NCBI GenBank assembly: GCA_003427395.1
Contig: BFEA01000395.1
Span: forward strand, 1,277,998-1,341,997
Direction: 5' to 3'
Source: Chara braunii
Taxonomy: Eukaryota; Streptophyta; Charophyceae; Charales; Characeae
Length of the DNA: 64,000 nucleotides
The translations under genes and the position numbers were made by a program. Shown here piece by piece: positions 47,405 to 57,449 of the stretch. The notes beneath the pieces were generated by a model. That model ran no database searches. It was given only the letters and a program-made list of their open reading frames with translations, and was not told the origin of the DNA. The stretch's first letter is position 1. The number at the start of each line of letters is the position of its first letter.

Positions 47405-48497
47405 GCTTTTGGGTTACGAATAAGTGGGCACCCGGCTATCACGTGCCCCACGGTGCCACACTTGAGGCACTGAGGATTGTCCATTTTGGACTGCTACTCC
47501 TCTCGGGTCATGTTCATTTTCTCCCAAGGCCTCCCAAACGCAATGTCGGGATGCTTGGGAAACGAATGTGGCCTCCTCTTCTTCTTCCATTGGCCTTGGC
47601 CTCCCTTGTTAGCCATGACGACAGTGACATCACCCTTCCCAGATTCACTGCCGCCGTTACCTCCTCCTCCCTCAAGACTCCTCGAGAGGTAATTTTTCTA
47701 CCGTATCATCATAAAATACTACAAGCATGTGGTCCTGGCGCTTTTGCCGCCAAAGGACCCGCTTGCCATAACCACCAACCGGTCCTGACCTTACCACCGA
47801 AGTGTAAGACCCCTTTACCTATGCAGTCATTTGCCCTCGTTGGAGAGCGAGATCGGGAAACCGCCGATAGTTAAACTTACAAGACTTGGCTTCTGCCACG
47901 AGCTGTCCGCGAATGGGCTCGGGCAGTGCACGTGAGTAGATATACAGAACCTGGTTATCTTGCAGATTCAATCTAGGTACCTACAAAAGACGATAAACCT
48001 CATGAGACAGTGCATCCACTAAAGACCAACGCTTTTGCCTGATTGTGGTGAGTTCGTCAAAAGCCTTGTCGGTCGTCGTTTTGTCGAGAAATCTCTCCTT
48101 AATCTTTTGGAGAAATTGTCTCAACGTCAGGGTCTTAGCCCACTCACCTATATCTTAGAAACCGGCGGCATTGGCCTCAGACAATACCCACTCCTTAGCA
48201 ACTCCCCCCAGACACGACGTGGAAAAGCTACCCGACTCTCAGGCTCAACTGGAGTGGTGCTACAGTAAGTATGAATCTCAACGATCCACAATAACAAATT
48301 CTCGTTTTTTTTTTTGTTGTACGTAAACGGCTGTTTCATCTTCATCTTTTTTTTCTTCTTTGGCTTTTCCACTTCTTTGACTGGTTCTTCCTTCTTAGCC
48401 GGTTCTTCTTTCTTCTCGACCGATCTCTCAGATTTTTTCTTAGAACCTTTGTCTGCCGTAGCTCGCTATCAGATTCTTTCTTAGAACCTTCTTTGAC
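47405..48497 (-). pseudogene. gag of the chromovirus
   Basis: Minus-strand translation, with frameshifts, gives NENLLLWIVEIHTYCSTTP (about 48,320-48,265), then LRQFLQKIKERFLDKTTTDK, SLVDALSHEVYRLL and LPEPIRGQLVAEAK. This is the Ty3 capsid pattern. The zinc knuckle CLKCGTVGHVIAGC (47,469-47,428), CX2CX4HX4C, follows. A Lys/Arg-rich stretch (48,342-48,480) precedes the capsid. Stops near 47,410 and 47,960 break the frame. Confidence 0.85.
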
Positions 48498-49718
48498 TGT
48501 GTCAGCCGAGTCTGGCAGATACTCATAAGTCGTCAAACATCAATAGTCTTATCATCTGCATCAAAGTCTCCAAATCGTGAAGTGATAACTCAAACAGTAT
48601 CTCATTATCGTCAAAAGAAGAGAGTGGAGGGGGAACAGACAAAGGAGAAGATGAAAGATCACACAATAATAATCCCTTCAGATCCCTCTCCTTCTCCGGG
48701 CTTCTCCCCTCTCCACGTCAACAATGATAATAAGTATATTTCCTGATCACACACAATAGTGCCACGTGACACTTAATCTCATGAAGACCATGAAGACATA
48801 GCAGATTTCAGTGACGACGTCAACCTTCGGTGAGTACCCGACCTCCTTCATCCACAAACCTTGATCTTCCTCCTCCTCACAACCAGTCACCTCATGTAGA
48901 CATCGTGGACAATGCCACGTTAGCATTCGAGACAGGTGGCATGCGCCACATCATCATTGAAGACTAGGAGTAATGCCACATCAACATACAACATAGTCCA
49001 GAGGCAACGCCACATCATCATGCAATGTAGACCAGAGGCAGCGCCACATCCGCATGCCATGAAGACCAGTGGCAGCGCCACATCAGCATGCCATGAAGAC
49101 CAGGGGCAGCGCCACATCAACATGTCATGAAGACCAGAGGCAGTGCCACATCAGCATGCCAGAAAGACCAGAGGCAGTGCCACATCAGCATTGTTTGCTG
49201 CACAGAAGAACCGCCAACATACTGCCTCCACCTTGTGCTGTCGTCCGCAACGCCTGTGCACAGCCAGCATGTAGCCAGCGTCACGCCAACATTAAGCCAG
49301 CATCCAGTCAAAGTCGAGCCAGCGTCAAAGCAGCATAGCAAGACTGAATGCTTGACTCACTCGAGGCCAGCCTTAAGTAACAGTTGTCGAGGCTGTCTGG
49401 CCTCGGGTGTTCTTCCCACAGTCGTCCAGATTGACTCACAACTAAGGGTCCGGATCGTATACTTGCAGACTTCTCCCTCGGGCCTGATGCTGTTTGGGTA
49501 CCTGCATACAAACAAGTGTGTGTGCTTGACCAGCGGCCTGGGCTAGGTACCTTTGGACTTTGATTGTTGGGGTCACGACAGTTGACCAAAGTCAATTGTC
49601 ACACATCCAGGCCCTGAGTCTTGTGTGGGGTCCTTTTTGCCCCCGGTTTCGGCCTGGGCTGAGGGCGGCCGAGTTGACCCTCAGTTTTTCCACGAGACAT
49701 ATGGCATGGGTTATTGCA
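48498..49718 (-). repeat. 5' LTR of the chromovirus
   Basis: 1,221 bp, TG...CA, followed by the CATAA duplication. It pairs with 41,699-42,880. The 39-bp length difference is mostly one extra 34-bp repeat unit. Divergence between LTRs is clearly visible by eye, so the insertion is not recent. Confidence 0.9.
48961..49198. repeat. 34-bp tandem repeat in 5' LTR, seven units
   Basis: Units at 48961, 48995, 49029, 49063, 49097, 49131 and 49165. Exact 34-base period. One more unit than the other LTR. Confidence 0.9.
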
Positions 49719-51331
49719 CATAACCATCTAGTAGGATCCACTTTAATAAGAGATGAGAGTGAGGCACCTCTAAATCTTACTTTGGGGTGAGCTACCCCAT
49801 GCCGGTAACGCAATGCAAATATCCTCTGTTTCGAATCCGAGGGGAAGTTCTTCAGTCCAGCTGAAATCTTCCGTCCAGGTCTGTAAAATTGGAGGGTTTT
49901 AATACCCACCATCGATCAGTCTGAAATATGTTATGTTCGAACCCCAGTCCCGAGGTCGGTACCATTTATCCTCAGTTATGATTAGATTTGCCTCCAGCAT
50001 TACCTCCCAGTGGGGTGGCATCGCCTCTCGCAAACTCTGCAACCTTGGCCCGACCTCTTTTAGATATGGATGTCTATCTCTCGGCTTTCTTTCTGTGAGC
50101 CAGGCAGAGTTATCTATTCTTCTGATATACTTGATCCGGAGAATTCCTCTTTCGATCCAGCGCCGTCCAAAATTCCCAGGTCTATCCGCTGTTGAGAAGG
50201 GCTTGCCTGTAGAATCCAGCAGAAATTGGTTTTCGAGCAGCAGTTCCTCCAGTACCTCTGCCTTTGAAGAGGGTTCACGATGCACTGTTGGTTTTATTTT
50301 CTTCCAGGCATATAGCACCGCTTTCCAAAAGTTAGAGCTCGGTCGTCTGTTTGAGTAGGCGTCCAACAGAAAACTGCTCCAAACGTCCGTTGGGTTGCTC
50401 AGGTCCCATTCTCTGCTTAGGATATACTATTCTAAGGCAACCCAATACTTGTCTTCAGTTTCCATGAACGCGCGAATTGGCCATCTGGCCAACAAAGCCA
50501 AATTTTGCCTCCTCGGATCTAATATGCCAAGTCCACCTTCATTCCTGGGAAAGGCCACCACGTCCTAGGCTACTTTTGGGAGAGAGCCTAGATCTTCAGA
50601 TGCTGCGGGCTTCCACACCAACCTCCTAGCTTTGGCTTTGATGTGGGAGTAGGCCTTGTCTCCTAGCAGATGGACCGCCAAGACGTACCAAAGGATCGAA
50701 AATGCAGCTGCCGTTAGGAGGAGAGATCTTCCAAATAATGATGAGAGATATGGTCTGTTCCATTTGGTAATGCGAGCCAGCACCTTTTCGGCCAGTAGCT
50801 GAGCAATCTGTAGTTTCCACCTGGACACCCAGAAATCGCTCAGAAGAGTCTTCTGGGATGCGTTTCATACCCCAATCAACACACAGATGGTAGGGGGCGG
50901 GCAATAAATAGGATGATTTTGACCACTTCACTGAGGCTTCTGCTAGTTCACAATATGTGGACAAGACATTATGTACTTCAGCTAGTACTTACGAGTTATT
51001 TTCTGCACAGACGGTGAGGTCGTCTGCAATAGCCCCTACCTTCCATTCAATGCCTCTGTTGATCTTGAGGTCTGCGATGTGTGAGTTATGTTTAATGTTA
51101 TCCAGCAAGATCTCAAGATGGACTACAAAAAGTAGGGGGGCCAAAGGGCAACCCTGACGTAGTGAACGAGTAAGTCGAAAGGCTCTGAGCGGTAGTCGTT
51201 GACCATAACTGCAGTGGTAGCTCTAGAGTACATAGCGCGAACCCATGAACAGATATAGCTCTAGAGTACATCGCGCGAACCCATGAGCAGATGTTAGGCC
51301 TGAGAAGCATATGCTTCAGAGTGAGTGACAC
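49719..51331 (-). pseudogene. LINE-B, RT half of ORF2
   Basis: The minus strand encodes, from right to left, SLRQGCPLAPLLF (RT block, about 51,164-51,126), IADDLTV with the catalytic ADD (51,016-51,027), KWNRPYLSSLFGRSLLLTAA (post-RT), WDVVAFPRNEGGLGILDPR (read through a stop), GRRWIERGILRIKYI, and MPPHWEVMLEANLIITEDKW (50,021-49,962). The endonuclease and upstream RT are missing, so the copy is 5'-truncated near 51,331. It continues at 41,693 after removal of the chromovirus. A short tandem duplication (51,220-51,290) and frameshifts mark decay. Confidence 0.85.
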
Positions 51332-51332
51332 T

Positions 51333-51533
51333 ACTTGAAAGCTGTGTTCTTAGACCAGCCTTTGAACTATACGCGGAGAGGGAGTAAAGGACAACAGACC
51401 CTCCTTGAAAGCGGTGTTGTTAGACCAGTCCTTGGACTGTACGCAGAGCGGGAGTAAAGGACAACAGACCCTCCTTGAAAGCGGTGTTGTTAGACCAGTC
51501 CTTGGACTGTAAAAGGACAACAAAGGGTCTGAC
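51333..51533. repeat. 70-bp tandem repeat, 2.7 units
   Basis: Units start at 51333, 51403 and 51473 with CTTGAAAGCxGTGTTxTTAG and contain AGTAAAGGACAACAGACCCT. It lies exactly at the 5' truncation point of LINE-B. The third unit has an internal deletion. Confidence 0.88.
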
Positions 51534-51639
51534 CACACCACTCAAGAGGTTGCTGCGTGGCCACACAGCCACCCGAGGGCATACATTGGGACCTATAATC
51601 CCAAATTCCCCCCCCAAAAGGGTAGAGGGCCCGTCACAC

Positions 51640-52320
51640 ATATTTGCCAAAGTCCTAAATGTACTATTCGCGTGCCCATTCGTCAGCGGGCTGGGTAGCC
51701 GCGGGGCAAGGGAATTTGCGGTCACCTCTGGAGGTGACCGCAAATGCCCTATTTATGTTTTAGCACTTTCCTCAAAATTTGGTGAAACTTCGTTCACAAA
51801 CGTTCTTGGACAATTTGTGAATGTTGCGGTGGGACCAGCGAAGTACCAAGTGCCCATTTCTCCAGACGGCCACGACCTTGTCCCATCCGAAGAGGTACAG
51901 CAGTGTGACCCAAACCATGCCCAAAACCTCAAATCCACCTTTTCCAAATCCGCAGATTTTGCGGATTTGGGGTCGCAGTGTGAGTATGCCCTGAAACTTG
52001 GGGCTTTCAAGAGTTGTCAGAGTGACTCTGGAAACCCTTTCAAGAGCGGCTCTTGAAAGATTCTAAACCCCAGCCTGCAACTCGTGCTTTGTCAAGTGTC
52101 CTTGGCCGAACCCTTGAGGGACTATCGATTTTCAAGAGTTGTCAGGCCATTATCCTGATGGCCATTCGAGAAAAAAAAGCAGTACGACTATCTTTTTGCA
52201 TCCTTTGTCCAGCACCATCGCCCTTTCAAGAGTGCTGTGTGGCGAGGGGCCGAAAACTCTTGAAAAAGAAACTCTTGAAAACATCTGACAGCTCTTGAAA
52301 CATTACCGCAAACGGTAACA
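51640..52320. repeat. Palindrome-rich module with clustered TCAAGAG motifs
   Basis: A perfect 14-bp inverted repeat with a four-base loop (51,714-51,745, ATTTGCGGTCACCT / AGGTGACCGCAAAT) lies at the left. CTTTCAAGAGC / GCTCTTGAAAG (11 bp, one-base loop) lies near 52,038-52,061. TTCAAGAG or CTCTTGAAA recurs at least eight times in 52,005-52,300, in both orientations. Clustered subterminal motifs resemble ends of some DNA transposons, but no transposase or clear termini are present. Confidence 0.5.
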
Positions 52321-54570
52321 CCCTTCCTCCTTTCCCCCTTCCCCCTTCCTCATTTTAGCAAGATACAGCTGGCTTCGCTTTCCTTTTGAAGAGTCTTTTT
52401 GGCCTTATGTTTTTTACCCCCAAGGACTGTTGATGACACTGGTGACATATCCGTTTGATGAGCAAACCATAAAGCGCAGGACTTTTTCAATGGAATTGGG
52501 CTCATTCTCCCGTTAGATGTATCCTGGGGCTCGGTCCCACTTGCACGGTTTCTTCATTTCTGGCCGTAGAATATGAAGATAGATGGACAGGAACGCTAGC
52601 AAAGTATCCCACTAGTGAACATCTTTAGTGATGATATGACTAGTGTACCTGACAAAGGGGCTCGCCACACCCGCTGTGGATAAATTTTTTGATATTTTTT
52701 GGTTGCCACCTGCTAAGGCTCTGGATGGGTTTCAGAATCCGGCTTTTGAAAGCCATGTTTCAACTTCCTCTGCCGCTCACCTGCTACGGCTCTTCTATCG
52801 ACAGCGGGATTGAGGGCTTTTGGAGAAGGGTGTGTGAAGACCGTCGGAGATGCGATGACCCGGGCTTTTTGTCTCGTACTCTGCAAAAGTGCCTTTTGAA
52901 TCTGTGAGCGGAGTGCTCTGGGCCTCGCAGCACAAAGGAAAGAAAAGAAAAAAATGAGTGCACAATACACAAGGCGGAAAAATGCACTCATTTTCTTTTT
53001 CGATTTGAACGCCCTCTCTGACTGTCGTTTGCCACCTGCCACACAGCACTGTTGAAGGCCACCCTGGAAATGACAACCTTGAACGTGTGCCTATTCGATG
53101 GTGTTGTATGGCGAAGGGGGTTAAGCTGTCGAAAGGCAACTTCGAGTTTTTCCTGACACCCATAAAAAAACTGGTGCTTTTGACGTTGATGTGGCAAGCC
53201 CCTAAAGGATTCTTCGTTCCTGGGCATCAATCTTCAAAATCTGCAGCCAGAGATGAAGAACCTCCTGGCCATCGATCTTCAAAATCTGCAGCCAGAGATG
53301 AAGAACCTCAGCAACTGGGACCTTGCCGAAGTAGTATTTCTTTGTCTACTAGGGTGCGGATTCCACAAGGTAATACCATTAGGGGATCCCACTAGCAAGG
53401 ATTAAGAGACACTGACCTTCGATCTTTGTTATCTATCACCAGTAATTCTTTTTCAAAGGAGGGTGACTGCGAGATATCATCTTTGTTTTTCAGAAAAGAA
53501 AAATAGAAAAGGGCAACGACCTTGAGATGTCACCTTCTTCCAAAAGGGACGGAAAAAAAAAGACGTCATCTTTGTGCTGCCTGGCCAAGCAAATTCAGAG
53601 TTACATCTGGTTGGTGGGGCTGGATTCGAACTTGGGCCTGTGGGGGAGGGGGGGGGTGTGGATTTGAACTTGGGCCTGTGGGGGGGCTGGATTCGAACTT
53701 GGGCCAGAATTACTTCATTCCATTTATCTAGTTCCATGGGGATTTGAACACAGGTCTTTATTTCAACAGGTTATGGGGCTCAGCCTGTTCTTTGGCTGGG
53801 GGCACCGGCCAAAAAGGAAAACAATTTGCGCCAGTTTGTCTTGTTTTTGGCATGCAGCACAAGTTGGCCTTGAGTTGAGAAAAAGAGGCTTCAGCTAGGA
53901 GGTTCTGGTAGTTTAGAAGTGCGAATCTTCTCTGTATCGTCCAATTTTAAGAGATGTCGTGATGAGATGCTGCATGTTTTTCTGGAGTTAGCTGGGGTGA
54001 GGTCCCCAGTTGCCTCGATTCTCCATTCTGGAATGTAGATTGTGAGCACCAACGGCCAGAAGCACAGAATTCGGCTGAGTGGGCTCTGGACCATAGATTG
54101 TGAGCATCAACTGCCAGAAAGGCAGAATCTGTGTAAGTGGGACCTTGCCTCTTGCTCGAGGAACACTCTGGGTTTCTACGCGCTTTAGAGTCTCTAGATC
54201 TCTGACATGTCCCTCTCGCACTCATGTTCTGTATGGTGTGCATTTCTCACATGACCTGGGTAAGGACAGGCAGAAGTGAAGATTCCAGGTAAATGGGACA
54301 GGCAGAAGTGAAAATTCCAGGTAAATGGGAGCCCACCTCAAGTCCCTTTTTTGTGTCCATGATAACCAATCATGGCCTTGGAGACGGGGCCCTCTGCGAG
54401 TTGGAGGACAAACAAAGAGGGAAAAACAAAGTGCGGAGCACGTTGACCACAGATTCTATCTCACCGAAAGTCCGACATGGGCCTAGCTTAGGTGGTACAA
54501 CCATGGACTGCTGCAATACAGACCAGAGCCCAGATGGGTATGAAAATCTCTCTCTCTTTCTCTCGTGCTC
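52321..54570. other. Intergenic DNA with several short tandem duplications and a hairpin
   Basis: No gene recognised. The hairpin AAAATGAGTGCA / TGCACTCATTTT (52,953-52,995) belongs with a sequence like that at 5.74-5.90 kb. Tandem pairs: a 45-bp unit at 53,223-53,310; three copies of GGATT(C/T)GAACTTGGGCC at 53,624-53,705; a 66-bp unit at 54,036-54,149; a 33-bp unit at 54,267-54,333. The GGATTCGAACTTGGG pieces resemble a reversed tRNA T-arm, but no tRNA fold is present. Confidence 0.5.
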
Positions 54571-54770
54571 TCTCTCTCTATATATATATCGTCTGTTTGA
54601 TGATATATCGTATATATATATATATATTATATCGTATACATGTATATTGTCAAACAGAACTGCGTGGTAAACTGAGGCAGTGTGGGAGAAGAGGAAAACA
54701 AATGAGGGGCTGTGACAGACTGTTTCGTTGGAGTTTCACTGACTCATCAGGAGGCTGAACCCTCTACAGT
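54571..54770 (-). repeat. Second copy of repeat family R3 with flanking TA tracts
   Basis: From about 54,649, ACAGAACTGCGTGGTAAACTG, then GAGAAGAGGA, ACAAATGAGGGGCTGTGACA and GGAGTTTCACTGACTCATCA parallel the R3 unit of 28.81-28.96 kb. A TA-rich tract (54,578-54,645) lies on one side only. Here the unit is single, not palindromic, and continues GGAGGCTGAACC. Confidence 0.75.
54714..54750 (-). ncRNA. Second hammerhead-like core
   Basis: Same 37-base layout as 28,857-28,893. On minus: CTGATGA, a helix-II position pairing G-C and T-A at its base but mismatched inside (GTCAG / CCAAC), GAAA, then ACA-GTC-TGT and C. All putative core bases are kept while helix II has lost pairs. Helix I is again not visible. 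It supports a shared ancestral motif but argues against present activity. Confidence 0.35.
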
Positions 54771-55438
54771 CTGCAGAGTCCCCTAATTGATTGTACTGAA
54801 AGTGATAATCCACCTTAGCCCCGGTTGTGGTTAAGCATCAACCACTGCCCGACAACCGATACCCTGATGTGGGCACCAACCACTGCCCTCAAGGTACCTG
54901 TGACGAAATCCAAAGCAGACTATCACTCACCCACACCAGACAGAAAACTCTACAGACCGCAGGTTCACACCCCATTACAAGCCAGCAAAACCACAACGAA
55001 ACAAAGAAAGGTCTGTCACAGCCAGAAAATACTGTTTAGACATGCAGCTGGCACTAGAGGGACAGCATGGTCGTGTTGTGATGGCCCCTAACACTGATGC
55101 TCAACCTGACCGGAGAAAACCGTAGCAGGGTGCTATCGAAGTAGTCATATATATCGTCAGACAGAACTGCCTGGTATATATGTCGAAAAACTAAGCTATA
55201 TTCTTCTCTGAAATTCACCTTTTCACTACCTAGCTACCACTAGGTCCACTACCCCTAAGCCTATACAGGAGACCCCTGCAAGCATAGTTACCTCTCACAA
55301 TCAGCTACTGGCAAAATGCTAGGTCATTGCATTAGCCCCCCGGCATACTTCTCCCTGATCGCTGCCATTTTTTTTTAATTTACTTTTTCTAATGCTAAGT
55401 AGCCGAACGCAATTCAATCTTCTGTAGATTCTGACAGG
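54771..55438. other. Spacer with R3 end fragment
   Basis: At about 55,145-55,175, ATATATATCGTCAGACAGAA and CTGCCTGGTATATAT match the R3 unit end. Nothing else is recognised. Confidence 0.5.
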
Positions 55439-55798
55439 ATGGCCTTTCAAGCCTTTATTATCATTATTTTAGTACGAGAGAACATGTGGAGGCTGCACGC
55501 AACCAGCAGGTGGGCGATACAGGCCAGGAGTCAGCTGGTAGCATCAGGACTGAAGCAGTGGTACCGCGGTCATTTTAGGCCGTTGTCCCAGCTGCAGTAC
55601 CGCAGGCATTTCTTCTCGCCGGTCAACCTCCACTTCGAACCCCCTTTCACTGCTGCCGGTGACGACACAGTGGACACCCCGGATAGCTCTGCCCCGCCTG
55701 CACGTACACGAAGGATTGAAGACGGCGAGGTTTCGGCCATTGGAAGCGTGCCTCTTACTGCCGCCTTGAGCAGGATACCCTGGCTGACGAAACTTTGA
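55439..55798 (+). CDS. Unrecognised ORF, basic N-terminus
   Basis: 119 codons. An internal ATG at 55,484 would give MWRLHATSRWAIQARSQLVA, an Arg-rich, low-acidic start resembling an organelle presequence, then a Tyr/Phe/Arg segment and an acidic, Pro-rich tail (DDTVDTPDSSAPP) before TGA. No family recognised and no clear splice donor. It may be a first exon, a gene fragment, or chance. Confidence 0.25.
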   Translation: MAFQAFIIIILVRENMWRLHATSRWAIQARSQLVASGLKQWYRGHFRPLSQLQYRRHFFSPVNLHFEPPFTAAGDDTVDTPDSSAPPARTRRIEDGEVSAIGSVPLTAALSRIPWLTKL

Positions 55799-56468
55799 AT
55801 TTTGAGAAACAGCACGGTTGCTTCCATCGGACGATGGTACTCGCACCGGTCCCTCGGGTCAGTGGGCCCACCTGAAGACGGACATCTTTTCGTCCGGGGA
55901 TGCAGGACTGGATTTCACGGCCCCCACCAACTCGCCGTGAAACGGGGGCCCAGGGTGTTTTCGTTTCAAGGGTGCCGATTTCAAGGGTGGCCTCTAGTGC
56001 ACATGGAACAAAGATTCGTTGTAGTGAAAATTTATCACAATTTTGTGATTAGGGCGCCCTTGAAAGTCAAGAGTTCTCTAGTGGTGTGGAACGAGGCCCT
56101 GATCACCCCTAAAGGCTAAGACGTTTTCCCACAGGTTCACACGAGTGGCTACGAAACATTGCTGGGTGGCTCTCTGCTGAAATCCAACCCACCAACTTCA
56201 CTGGAGAAATAAATGCTCCTACAAACGTTTTTTCCTTTTGTTTTCCTGACTACCGTTCACCACTCTTCCTCTTCTTCCTTTTCCTTCTGTTTTATAGGGG
56301 GTAGCGCCTAACCTCATTGTATGTATAAGGACTCAAACTCCTGATTTGTTCATTGAGAATGACATGTGTGCACCATTGAACTCGTGATCTGTTCATCTAC
56401 AGTTACATCTGTGCACTATTCAGCGACAAGAGATGGGTGTATTCACCATCCTGCCAATGGCGGACTCA
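55799..56468. other. No recognisable gene
   Basis: Short frames only. TTTCAAGGGTG-type words recur near 55,967-55,992 and 56,060, loosely like the TCAAGAG cluster at 52 kb. Confidence 0.4.
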
Positions 56469-56565
56469 CCATGCTAATCTTCTCTCATTTTCACATAGTA
56501 CAGCTGGCCAGGCAGCCCTGGTGCCTTGTCGGGACATCTGTTGAAATTGGAATGATACAGAACAT
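56469..56565 (+). pseudogene. Rearranged U6-like sequence
   Basis: 56,524-56,563 (plus) follows the U6 5' half: CCTTGTCGGGACATCTG, AAATTGGAATGATACAGAA. Just upstream, 56,469-56,485 is a perfect 17-base match to the reverse complement of the next U6 segment (minus reads AGAGAAGATTAGCATGG). The two U6 parts are thus in opposite orientation, about 40 bp apart, broken within the ACAGAGAAGATT region. Not a working gene. Confidence 0.7.
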
Positions 56566-56751
56566 AACGATACAGGGCATCACCACTGCTGTGGGTGTAG
56601 GCTAGGCTGCTCTCACTACTACAGACAGAGACCGGCCTAGCCCAGAGAAAGACGCTATGTGAGGAATAGAATGCCAGATGACATACCTGAGAGAAAAGGA
56701 AGAGGCAGCACAAGTGGGAAGCTTGCGGTCTCTTGGTGTTTTGAAATAATA

Positions 56752-56804
56752 GGGGATGCTCGTCCCGGTTTTCAAGCAGGTGCAGCTCCCCACCAATAGA
56801 CGGT
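56752..56804 (+). repeat. LINE 3'-terminal motif directly upstream of LINE-A ORF1
   Basis: GATGCTCGTCCCGGTTTTC, AGCAGGTGCAGCTCCCCACC and AATAGACGG match the 3' end of LINE-A at 62.36 kb. Its position before ORF1 suggests that another element's tail, or the previous unit of a tandem pair, sits there. Confidence 0.65.
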
Positions 56805-57425
56805 ATGCCCTTATCACCTCAATCATGCCTCGTGCCAGGAACAACAGAAACAGCAGAAGCAGCAGACGCAGTCCCCCCCCCAAAGCCCCCGTATGTGGAC
56901 CTAACTAGCAGGCGACAAAAGATACGTCACGTACTAGAAAAAGGAGATGCCTTGCAAGGACCGCTAGACAAAGGTCTAGTCTTCGTGCTTAGGTATAAAG
57001 GCAAGACATGGGAAATCGGCCTTTCCATGCCACCAAGGGCGATGCATGGAAAGATCACCATTAAAGGGCATTCATCCGTCCTCGTCTCCCTCTCATCATG
57101 GGGAGGAGGCCCCACCCTTCTCAAGTCAGATGTTGCTCAACTGATCAGAGATCAGCTCCCACCAGGAGGTCCCTCCTCCCTCGTCGTTTCGTATGACCAA
57201 CAGAGATTAGCAGCCAAAGATATCTATATCCAATATGATCAGGGGAAGAATGTGGACCTTCGCTGGTTCAACCAGGACGTGCTTTTGGAGCTGCAGCTGC
57301 TAAAGATTAAACTCAGTGACCTCTGGACTGCGGCGGAAGTCACCACCTTCCTGGCAAAACTAATTCTGAATAGAACTCTGCGAAGCGGGAAGCCGTTGAG
57401 CACCGAGCCGTGGATGCCCCTCTAA
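56805..57425 (+). CDS. LINE-A ORF1-like frame (206 codons)
   Basis: The longest intact frame before the LINE-A endonuclease. No zinc knuckle is seen and the fold is not recognised. The middle reads KGKTWEIGLSMPPRAMHGKI and the C-terminal half is Leu-rich and moderately charged. Its place just before an APE-type endonuclease frame is the argument for ORF1. The first codons are uncertain because an overlapping frame (starting MPRARNNRN at 56,826) is also open briefly. Confidence 0.45.
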   Translation: MPLSPQSCLVPGTTETAEAADAVPPPKPPYVDLTSRRQKIRHVLEKGDALQGPLDKGLVFVLRYKGKTWEIGLSMPPRAMHGKITIKGHSSVLVSLSSWGGGPTLLKSDVAQLIRDQLPPGGPSSLVVSYDQQRLAAKDIYIQYDQGKNVDLRWFNQDVLLELQLLKIKLSDLWTAAEVTTFLAKLILNRTLRSGKPLSTEPWMPL

Positions 57426-57449
57426 ACAGCCCCTGCAGACACACCAAAG

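Larger units (their letters stand above)
41699..49718 (-). mobile_element. Ty3-type chromovirus, complete but decayed, inserted in LINE-B
   Basis: An LTR retrotransposon of about 8.0 kb on the minus strand. LTRs at both ends begin TG and end CA, and a CATAA duplication flanks it. Order from the 5' end (right): gag with CCHC knuckle, protease, RT, RNase H, integrase, chromodomain. That order, with RNase H before integrase, defines the Ty3 group, and the C-terminal chromodomain defines chromoviruses. All reading frames carry stops or frameshifts. A primer-binding site with a standard TGG start is not evident next to the 5' LTR, and a clear polypurine tract is not seen before the 3' LTR. Confidence 0.92.

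Noticed and set aside
53590-53760. Reversed GGTTCGAATCC-like words as a tRNA gene on the minus strand
   Set aside because: Only the T-arm-like word repeats; no cloverleaf can be drawn.
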